A stretch of DNA of 64,000 bases. It comes from Liquidambar formosana (Eukaryota > Streptophyta > Magnoliopsida > Saxifragales > Altingiaceae). The notes beneath the pieces were generated by a model, which saw only the letters and a program-made list of their open reading frames with translations, had not been told where the DNA came from and searched no databases. This document shows, piece by piece, positions 45,926 through 55,315 of this stretch (positions are counted from its first letter, which is position 1; each line of letters begins with the position of its first letter). The stretch is from NCBI GenBank assembly GCA_039720395.1, contig CM077821.1:43398792-43462791 (forward strand). Reading direction: 5' to 3'. The translations under genes were made by a program, and so were the position numbers.

Positions 45926-48900
45926 ATGGCGAAAAGAAGTGAGTAACTTTCTAAAAAAATTTTCCTTCTTACTTCCTGAATCGCAACAGTAAAATGGTGT
46001 GTATATTGATCGTAGAGATTTTTTAGATGATTTGTTCTTACTTCCAATAAATTTTTTCCGACAAAAATACAAAATTTAGAAACCAAATACTGAATCCATG
46101 CATTCTAAATTCCCATCTGCTATATTTGTCATACATATTTTGATTTCTTCGATGATATATATGGACGCACTATTTACAAGGTTTGTAAATGGTGTTTTTT
46201 TAGCGCGAAAACCGTACTTGGTTTTCGTTAATCCGTAGATTTTAAAAAAATATGGGTTCAACAGTATATTGGTCCTGTTGAAAACCACAAATCGACCCAT
46301 TTGGTCAATATTGCGTTGATTAAAAATGGATTTAACTGTGTATTGCTGCTGTTGGGGACCACAAATCCACCCAATTTGTCAAAATTTCCCTCAATAAAAT
46401 AGGGATTCAACTGTCTATTGCTAATGTTGGGGACCACAAATCGACCCCATTTTTTATCGATTCCTGTATGGATATGAATAAAATATGGATTCAACTGTGT
46501 ACTGGTTCTGTTGGAGACCACGAATCGACAAACATGTTTAACAAATTTAGAACTGTCCATTTACATGCTACGAACAGCACCGTTTTACTGTTTCATATTA
46601 ATATTTCATCTCTTCACCTCTGCGTGTGGTTTTTATGTAGAATATTGCTCCAACCGAATCTTGGTACTGTTTGTTCATATATTACCATTACATTAACCCT
46701 ATTGTACTCAAATTTCAAATGTACAACAGCATCACCATACTGTTATCTTCATACAATTTTCATTACTCGTATTGGTAGTTTTGCAATTATGTGATACTGT
46801 GTTTGCTCATTAAAATGGTACTGTTAGTTGCTTTAAAGTGATAGAGATTCAACCAAAACCGTGTCGATTTACTGCTGCGAATTAGTTCTTCCTTATTAGT
46901 GTAATATTGTTTAGTTTCTATCAACATTAAACTGAAACTGTTTATATATATGCAAAAGTGAAGTGGTGCTGTGTAATGTACTATAGTTGACATATTGTTG
47001 ACATATGCAATTGATAATCAGAAACTAGTTCAGATGTTGGCAGCACAAGCCAACAAAAGAAACGGAGGACATCAAGTTCCAACCAAATGCGATGCAACCT
47101 TCTAGCTGTGAAACGGTTGATAAAGAACATTAGATTGGAGGAAAGGCACAAAGTTGAGCTGAAAAGAACCCCTTTTTGGGGTTTCTTCCAACCTTTTATA
47201 GATGCCAAAGTGAAAACAAAATGCCTAAAAAAACATGACAAAGATGTTATCAAAATCATACAAACCTACACACCCAACTACACAACTTTCGAAATAGGCC
47301 AAAAACTCCTAAAATTGAGGACCAGTGACTTCTCCCTCATATTTGGCATACATGAAGGTACAGAGCCAATTACCTTGGGGCGTGTCCTAAAGCCCAATCA
47401 ACAGCTGGTTGATCGCATGTGTAAGGGTGTGCCTAGACTAACTCCATCTTCGATAGAAAAGCTTATTAAGGAATCAATGAATGAGCAAGGTAAAGACAAC
47501 AACGAGGATGTTGCCCGTCTGTTATGCTTGTATGCCTTTGTTACTGTATTCTTCACAACATCAGGCACAAACCTCAGCTGGTCATATGTAAAATATGTGG
47601 AAGACCTGGATGCCATGAAAACCTATGATTAGCCAAGTGCAATAAAGAACTATTTGGAAGCTTCCATCCAAAAATCACACAGCATTCCAAAAAATGTTAC
47701 CGGATGTGTGATTGCCCTATTGGTAAGCAACCAACACAAACTATTTACATTAAATTCATTTGAATATGAATAATTATGACTCTCAACTAACATTTTGTGT
47801 CTTATGTATTGATACAGTATTGGCTTTGCGAGCACAGCACAATACTAAAACCAATGAACCAAAAATCAATTCCAAGGTTTGTCAAATGGAACCTCGGAAA
47901 GCTCACAAAGGCCATGGGAAACATTACCCTTCAGACCCTACCAAGTGATGAGGTAACAGATAATTCTTAAAGTTTTGTACTAATCACAAACACGGCATCA
48001 CACTAACATTTAATATCAACAGACCCAAAGTACTATTTAAATATTATTAATGTTTTTTTAACTACAAACAGTATCAATATACTGTTACACATATACATAT
48101 TATTAACTGAGCACAGTATAATGGTACTGTTACACTACATATATATGTAAAATGAACTACACCACCAACAGTACACTGGTACTGTTATGCCAATGAAACT
48201 GCATTAAACTTACACTACCAACAGTACACTGGTACTGTTAAATCATTAAAACTGAATGAAATTTCAAAACTGTGTTGTATATGACAAAATCAAATAAGTT
48301 CTTTACCATTTTCTTTTCATGTTCAGGTATATGGTGGTGAGATCGAGTACAGCAAAAGAGAAGGCAGGCTTTTCAATGTAAAAAGCCAAACACTGAAATT
48401 GGGGCGCGAACGCCAACACACTGCTGCCCCTGATGAAACAGTTGAAGAAGAAGAAGATGTTGATGAGCAAGAAGGTCAAAATGACCAAAGTGAGGAAGAA
48501 GAAGCTAGGGATGATGAAAGTGGATCTAGTAGTGATGAAAAAGATGAAGAAGTTGGGGATGAGGAGCTTGAAACAACCATGCATAACATAGGCAAATTTG
48601 CCAACCCCCCTGACCTTGAACATGACAAGGAAGACCCAACAAAGACAAAGGATGATTTGATTGCCCAACTCAGCATGAGGGTTGAAGAACTGCAAAAAGA
48701 AGGGGCTGCAAAGGATAAACAAGTAGAAGACCTACAATTGCAGAGTTCAAAGCTACAAACACAGCTGCTCGAGATCCAAAAAAAATACGAAGTAGCTCTA
48801 GAAGAATTGCAAAGCAAAAAGGCATAAAATATTTCACTTTACTGTTATTAAATGATTATAGTAGATGTTGTTAATTTCTGCAATTGTGTTTTGCATATAA

Positions 48901-50891
48901 CAGCACCCTTTTACTGTTGGTAGTATGTTTTCACACTAACCGCACCATTATACTGTTGGTATATTTTTTGGTCATAACATAATCACATTGCTGTTTTGAA
49001 GGATGATTTGGGTGATGACACCATGGAATTCAACGTGTACAACATCACCCAGGCGTTTCAAAATGTGGCCCAAAAGCCAAAGGAAGTGAAGAAAACATCT
49101 CGTGCACCCAAAAAGCCACCAACTCCTTCCTCTCTTGCTAAGCGTGTCAAATCCAAACAAGGCACACGAAAAGATAGCAAGAAACCTGAGTACACCTATG
49201 AAACAAGCAAAAAGGGGAAGGAGACTAAAAAAGCAACAAGTAAAGAAGGCAAAAAAATGGGAGACCAAGTTGCAGATGATGATGCAATTGATGTGGATGA
49301 CTTCGTCGACAAAATACCATCCCATGCAGATGGTATACAACTCCCTTTCCCCATTCGGAGTCTAGTATCAAAGTTGCTGACAAATGAAGAGAAGCAAAGA
49401 GTAAAACAAATGTTTGAAAATGAATTCTCTAAGTAATAGTTTATGCAATATCTTTCAACACAAATCCATATATTCTAGTCACACCAATATGATAATACTA
49501 ATAGTCTTTCATACATGCAGTGCAACGATTTGGCGTTCATCAAATGCTTCCAATATAGTCCAACTAAAAGACATCAGGCAACTACTCGTTGAAGGCGATA
49601 CAAGTGGGAATGTAAGAATAGAGTATCATTTTCGTTTCCCTAGTTAATTTTTGCATAAACCAAATCACACTACTGTTGTTAAAAATGTTTTAAACATCAC
49701 CAACTTAATGTTTTTCATTGTTTTTTTATGTATACTTTTAACAGCACCACGTTACTGTTGCACGAGTATTTTCTGCTAACAGCACAATTTATTGTTAACG
49801 TATGTGTCAACAGCACAATTTCCTATTACTAACAGCACCACTACCCTGTTGACAAATACTTTAATCAAAAGAAACATATCTAAATGACCGCATTAAATAT
49901 GAACCTAGCTTTGACTTAATAATTTGCAGGTCATCGATGCATTTGGAGCAATTGTAACATCTGACATAAAGGAGAGAAAGCTCACATACTACATTCCAAC
50001 CACAAGCTTGGTAATTATGAAGCAAAAAATACTTGCAAACAACATATCATAATTAAATATGTGTGTGCTGAGTATGTGTTTACAAATTGCAGATCTATTT
50101 TGATAGCCCAGATGCTGAATTGAAATCTAAGTGGTTTGATGAGAAGGTTATCGAAGCAGCCGTCTCTAATAACAGATATCACCTCTATCCACTAATTGCA
50201 GCTGCTAGACCTGGTGGGGCTGAAAACCACTGGACTTTACTTGTGCATGACACGCAAAGTGGAACATGGAGACATCACAACTCCATGCGCCCACGAGAAG
50301 TAATTGAAGACAACCACTACAATAAAGCAAAAAAAGTGGTAATAAAATACACATACCCACAATTCTACTTAGTAACAAATCTTACAATTACCACATTCTA
50401 ATATTATCCAACTATTGTCAGGCTGAGTATGTACACCAAATGGGGCTACAAGACAATCAGGGTGAAGATGTTGAGGTTGAATCTGTAGAGAATACACCCC
50501 AACAAAGCGAATACTCGTGAGTATTTCACTACTAATTCGTTTGATTCTATACATTTCATGGAACAGTATTATGACACTGTCAACAATTTACAAACAAATA
50601 TTCATCAACACATCTCATTGTATCATCGTTTTTTGTAGACTCGACTATGGAATCATTGTATGCAACCTCATTCTTGATTACTCCTACGGGCTGAACATTA
50701 CACAAACAATGACTATAAAAGAAGTTCAAAGCTTTAGAAGGGACATCATCCAAGAAATCATTTTTGATGGTGAACGGTCATGGAATCCAAACTGGGAAAG
50801 GCAAACAACTACTCCAAAAGAGGGCGATGCAATCCTTGTCAAGCCACTCTCCATTGCATATCCAAAAAGAAAAGGGGCAAAGAGAAAGTAA
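45926..50891 (+). pseudogene. MULE-borne ULP1-like (C48 peptidase-type) gene with nonsense codon and altered active site
   Basis: Ten exons fit in phase: 45926-45938, 47022-47722, 47818-47952, 48327-48821, 49002-49432, 49521-49611, 49930-50010, 50093-50338, 50422-50516, 50639-50891 (846 aa if read through). Early part: Ser-rich stretch with basic KKRR, then an all-helical region ending NVTGCVIALL/YWLCEHSTIL. Middle: acidic EEEEDVDEQEGQ region, a Glu/Gln coiled coil and a Lys-rich region. C-terminus: the C48 pattern NHWTLLVHD (His at 50228-50230, Asp at 50249-50251) and LDYGIIVCNLI, where the catalytic Cys of DCG is Tyr (codon 50646-50648). An in-frame TAG at 47630-47632 interrupts a TYDW-type position. 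Exon 4 would use a GC donor (48822) or stop at 48825. ULP proteases remove SUMO; this copy should be inactive. Confidence 0.8.
46250..46530 (+). repeat. Four diverged tandem units of 75-83 bp in ULP intron 1
   Basis: Each unit has the order GGATTCAACTGTGTATTG-like, then CTGTTGGGGACCACAAATC, then CGACCCCATTT or a variant (starts near 46255, 46330, 46405, 46488). Each starts with a CAACAG/CAACTG...CTGTTG palindrome, the same theme as the short palindromes scattered through the MULE. Confidence 0.8.
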
Positions 50892-51481
50892 ACTCGAGAT
50901 GTATACAAATACATTGTTTGGCTGAAATTATAAACAGTCTATTTCAAATTCATTTGTGGACATGGGTGAACATATAGTTCACTAATTACAGCTTTTTTTA
51001 ATTTTTTTTCTCCACTAATAACAATCCAAATTTAATGTTATATGGTTTCAATTGTGCACAAACTTGCCAAATTAAATGAATGCTGATTTGGAAAATGTTG
51101 CCAACATGTTAATTCCTCGCAATACTTCTCATGGGGAAATTTTATAACCAGCATTAAACGAACAGCACCATTTTAAACAAACAGCACCATTTTAAACGAA
51201 CAGCACCACTTTACTGTCAGAAACTAAAAAAAAACCAGGGGAACTTAACTAAGGCCCAATAATTGACTACCCCAATCATATTAATGTGTCCACTACAAAT
51301 AAGTAATAGCATAATAAGATCATTTCAAATGAACATCATTTTCACTTAAATCCAATTACAAAAAAACATGGCAGTCACAATTGCATAGCAAATTGACATT
51401 GGTGCTGTTTGCTATTATATGTTATGGACAGTATCACTATCCTGTTGCAATTTGAATTAGCAATTAATCCGTATTCATTCT

Positions 51482-51531
<50 letters not shown>

Positions 51532-51660
51532 TGAAATCATATCTTCCAAAGTGTAACAATTTGCCTTAAAAAAATTTCACAAACATATGCCATATGATTC
51601 TTCACATGTCAAAAACATTGAAAACTACTAACAACAAAAAAAACCAAACACAACCAAATG
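50892..51660. other. Convergent intergenic region of the MULE
   Basis: Separates the stop codons of the ULP-like gene (50891) and the transposase gene (51661). It holds three tandem AACAGCACCATTTTAAAC-type half repeats (51160-51218), one palindrome copy (51427-51446) and a TA microsatellite at 51485-51529. No coding sequence seen. Confidence 0.7.
51485..51529. repeat. (TA)n microsatellite
   Basis: About 22 TA units. Confidence 0.92.
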
Positions 51661-53980
51661 CTATATTGGTTCTTGACATGTCTTCTTATTATGAGTTCCA
51701 AGCCTTCCACATCTACCACATTTGATTTGCCTTATCTTCTCTCCTCTAGAAGGTATCCTTCTATTCTTTGGTCTACCCGCAGGCCGTCTTGTGTTGGGTG
51801 GAAGTACAAATTCGCCATTTTCCTCACTCACTCCCGCTTTTAGAGCCGTAGAAATGAGATGAATAGGTTGAGAGTAAGCTTCACGAAATGAAGATGTGTA
51901 AAAGTAATCCTCCACATAGTCATTAATGTCACCACCACTTGCCTGAATTGCTACAGCAGCATGCGAGCATGGAAACCCATTTATCTGCCACTTATAACAA
52001 CTACACGTGCAATTTAAAATGTCAACAGTAACAGATGGGTACGAATGAACCTCAAACACACTATCACTGGACATGCTAACCTTCCATGTTCTTCCCTTAT
52101 CCAACTCTTCACCCAACCTCTCGTCCATCTTTGGGCATAATACAGTATTCCAAGAGTCTGCTTCCAACCTCCTATTGCACATTTGCGCCATAATCTGGGA
52201 TCTAATCAAATCAACCATGTTTGTAATAGGGAGGAAACGAGCTTCCTTAATCCATGCATTAAACGATTCAGCAACATTAGAACACATCTCGCCATAACGC
52301 TGCCCTTGGAAGTACGCGTTCGCCCAACATTGGAAAGGACAATCATTAAGGAAAAATTGCACTTGTTCCTTCCCTTCAGCCAACAACTCAGACAACTTCT
52401 CCTCAAATTTATGCTCGATAGGAGCATATGCACATTCACGAAATAAAAACACCATTCGATCCTTAAATGATTTATGACCCCTAACCTTATCTCGCAAATT
52501 CATCTTCAAATAATGGAGGCAATAGGCATGGTATGCTGTAGGAAATACTCTTGGCAGCGCCGACTTCAAACCATTGTTCCGATCTGAAATAAACGTGATT
52601 TGCCTCGCATCCCCTACAATTTCGCACAAATTCTCAAAAAACCATCTCCAATTATCTTCCGACTCAGCATCAACCACAGCAAACGCCAAAGGGAAAAGCC
52701 CTGCAAATGTTGAACAACGTAATCAATCAATAACTCATGTAACCGTATCACATTACTGTCTCAGTCTTTCAAAAATGAATATGAAACAGCACCAACATAC
52801 AGTACTATCATGCAATCTCATTGAACATGGACAACTCACTCTTACACTTTAAAATTCAATTACATTGAACAACATTAACACCATAAAACATACCTTGGTT
52901 CCCATCCTTTGCCGTCGCAGCTAGCAATTGCCCTTTGTACCTACTTTTCAAAAAGGTACCATCCACAAACAACATTGGTCGACAATATGTGAAGCCATGA
53001 ATACATGCATAGAAACAAGCAAAAAACCTCTTAAAACGACTACTACATTCATCCATATCCAAAACAAGTTTGCTACCCGGATTAGTCCTCATTGACTCCT
53101 CAATGAACCAACGCAGTTGATCAAATAACTCAGAGTTATCACCATACAAACAATTCCGCGCCTTCTCAATACCCATCCACGCATTGGTGTACGATATATC
53201 CAGCCCATACTTTCTTTTAAAATCCCTTCGAACTTCAACAGCACTCAATAGCGGCTTGTCACGCACAACCTCTACCATCTCAGACGAAACAATGTCAGAA
53301 CCCATCCTACTATGCTTTGTTGTTCGAACAGCTGCCCCACATGTGTGAACATTGTTCAGTTGACGTATGTAGAACCACCCGTTTGCATGCTCCATGCGTG
53401 CATGCACTCGCCACTCGCAACCCCTCCGCTCCTTCAACCTACATACAGCCGTTACTCTATCTGGTTCATTTCTCACAAAATCATAGTTAAATCCATTTTC
53501 AACTGAAAATTTGCACAACGCAACTCTAAATCCTTTAGCACCATCTTTGAAACACTGACCCACATTCTTTATCAAGTGTGCCCAACTAGCACTAAGTAAA
53601 GTCCGCTCCTCATGCGAACAAAAAGAGGGTAACAAATCAATTTCCATATCATCGAAATCTCCCCCCACAACTTCACTATTACAAATATTCAAGGCTTCGC
53701 CTCCCCCCACAATGCAACCATTATCTACCACCTCAATATCAAATTGAAACATGTGCATACGCCTTCCAATTGATAACATTGTCCTTACATCAACATCATT
53801 GTCAATCATAATTTTCGTATGACTAGGAAGAGAATAAAACAGCCCAACCATACCTGGCCTCAAACTCCTCCATTTCGATATAACAAACCCCTAAATATCA
53901 TCAAACGATGTGTGTGCACCTACAGGCATAACAGCCGTCCTTCCAGCAAAAGTACACATTAAACATATGTTCTCATCCAT
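51661..53980 (-). CDS. mudrA-type MULE transposase with an N-terminal stop codon
   Basis: Two exons, 52894-53980 and 51661-52700, join in phase across a GT-AG intron to give the family sequence AKDGNQG/LFPLAFAVVD. Catalytic DDE residues: Asp in MLFVDGTFLK (codon at 52961-52963), Asp in ITFISDRNNG (near 52582-52584) and Glu in SNVAESFNAW (near 52267-52269). The N-terminal half has the MuDR DNA-binding region (CRLKERRGCEWRVHAR, HTCG). Downstream are a SWIM zinc finger (CTCSCYKW ... FPCSH) and a C-terminal zinc knuckle (CGRCGRLGTHNKKTC). The natural start is probably the ATG at 53980 (MDENICLMCTFAG), but a TAG at 53891-53893 (codon 30) breaks it. Translation from the ATG at 53851 would still give about 665 aa with all catalytic parts, so activity cannot be excluded. 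Confidence 0.9.
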
Positions 53981-54851
53981 TGCAAATCAACTACCTATTA
54001 ACCTGTATAAATAAACACACAATATCAATTAATTATGTACATATAAAAAACACAACTCATATACTAAAACCATAAAAACAGCATGTCCTTCATTCTACCT
54101 ACAGTACCACTTCTCTACTCATGCATAAATATACATATAATAAACAGTAGACAGTATCAAGATACTGTTCTTTCGGAAAATTAAAGATCCACTTCCTTCC
54201 TTCGACAACAAAAACAACACACATCCACAAATGCTAACTTCCTAGTACAAAACTCACTCCAATCTCAAATGAAACTCCATTAAACATGTAAAAACTCTCA
54301 TAACTTACATGTACAGCAGCTGAATCCCGTATACCGAAAATCCACACCAAACCCCCGCACTTTTCAACAACCACCACTCGATGCAATACTTCGTACCTTC
54401 CCTCCAAAATCAACAATATAATCACCAAACATTCACCGGAAAACTAAGAAAACGATCGGCAAAGAAGAAACGACGAACATCTTCGAACCCAAACGAAATC
54501 TCTTGCAACCACTTGAAAAGCGCCAAAAATTAGAAAAACAAATTTGAATTTCCACCTCCTGCGCTGGATTGTAGAGAGAGAAACATAATGTAACCAAATA
54601 TCTCTCCCACGAAATCAAATCCCCTAAAAAACGGTTACGGTTTTTCTCTTCAAATGGAAAAAGGGTTTTCCATATCTGCTGCACACATAATACCAAAATG
54701 TCAAAATAAAAGGGTAAATCTGGTACAAAAAACCACGTTTTTACCTTACCGCAAATAACATCTTAATAAAAGGGGTTATTAAATTACTAAATCTAACGTA
54801 GGGTTTTTTCCTAAAGTCATATTCCTAATAGGGGTTATTGCTAATTTTCCC
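53981..54851. other. Right end of the MULE (5' flank of the transposase gene)
   Basis: Promoter side of mudrA plus the terminal inverted repeat (about 54795-54851). Contains one complete palindrome copy at 54150-54169. The minus-strand frames at 54234-54428 and 54433-54696 have no recognised domain. Confidence 0.6.
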
Positions 54852-54860
54852 TAATTTTAA

Positions 54861-55115
54861 ACATCAGGGGGGTTTTTGTTCTTATATACTTGTTCCAACC
54901 AATTGGTTGGATTGAGTGGGTTGGGGCTAAACCTAAATGGCTTGTCACCGTCTTACGACCGTGGGGTCACCATCACACACAATTTGTCATGGCGTCAATT
55001 ATGCCGAGGGCTAATGCGAAACAACAGGCAAAGGACTCGGACTAACCGACCCCAAACGGTCACTGGGGACGCGTAAACGCTTGACTCCTCCTCCCTCCTC
55101 GCCATTGTTCCCATC

Positions 55116-55154
<39 letters not shown>

Positions 55155-55315
55155 TCTCTCACAGCGCATTGAATTGGATTTGATTGCAACAATCCTCAAG
55201 AAACAATACTCTCTATACCCCACAAGAACATCTCATTCTAATTGCTGCCCAGTTCTTGTGTTAAAGGATACTTCTGGAAGGATAAACCATTCTATAAAGA
55301 AGAGAGCCGGCGGTG
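54861..55315 (+). promoter_or_regulatory. Promoter and 5' UTR region of the coiled-coil/UIM-family gene
   Basis: Only about 460 bp separate the MULE end from the start codon at 55316. It contains the right arm of the old foldback element (54861-54890) and a CT microsatellite (about 55119-55158) that probably lies in the 5' UTR. The upstream ATGs in this stretch are followed by early stops. No TATA box is firmly identified. Confidence 0.5.

Larger units (their letters stand above)
46570..54170. repeat. Dispersed 20-bp palindrome family in the MULE non-coding DNA
   Basis: Copies with the pattern AACAG(C/T)A...TACTGTT lie at 46573-46593, 46725-46744, 48067-48086, 48112-48131, 48167-48186, 48220-48239, 48899-48918, 48938-48957, 49740-49759, 49778-49796, 49831-49850, 51199-51218, 51427-51446, 52741-52760 and 54150-54169; half copies lie near 46670, 46815, 51160 and 51180. 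The best is AACAGTACACTGGTACTGTT (48167 and 48220). They fall in introns 1, 3, 4 and 6 of the ULP gene, the mudrA intron, the region between the genes and the mudrA 5' flank. I saw no complete copy in an exon. Confidence 0.85.
45544..54851. mobile_element. ULP-carrying Mutator-like element (Kaonashi-type MULE), 9308 bp
   Basis: The termini GGGAATTTTGGCCAAAACCCC (45544) and, inverted, GGGAAAATTAGCAATAACCCC (ending 54851) are diverged inverted repeats continuing for about 55 bp. A perfect 9-bp target duplication TAATTTTAA flanks the element (45535-45543 and 54852-54860), the hallmark of Mutator transposons. Inside are a mudrA-type transposase on the minus strand (51661-53980) and a 10-exon gene with a ULP/C48-like C-terminus on the plus strand (45926-50891); the two converge. 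This gene pair is known from plant MULEs that carry ULP-like genes. Both genes have lesions, so the element is probably not autonomous now. Confidence 0.93.
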
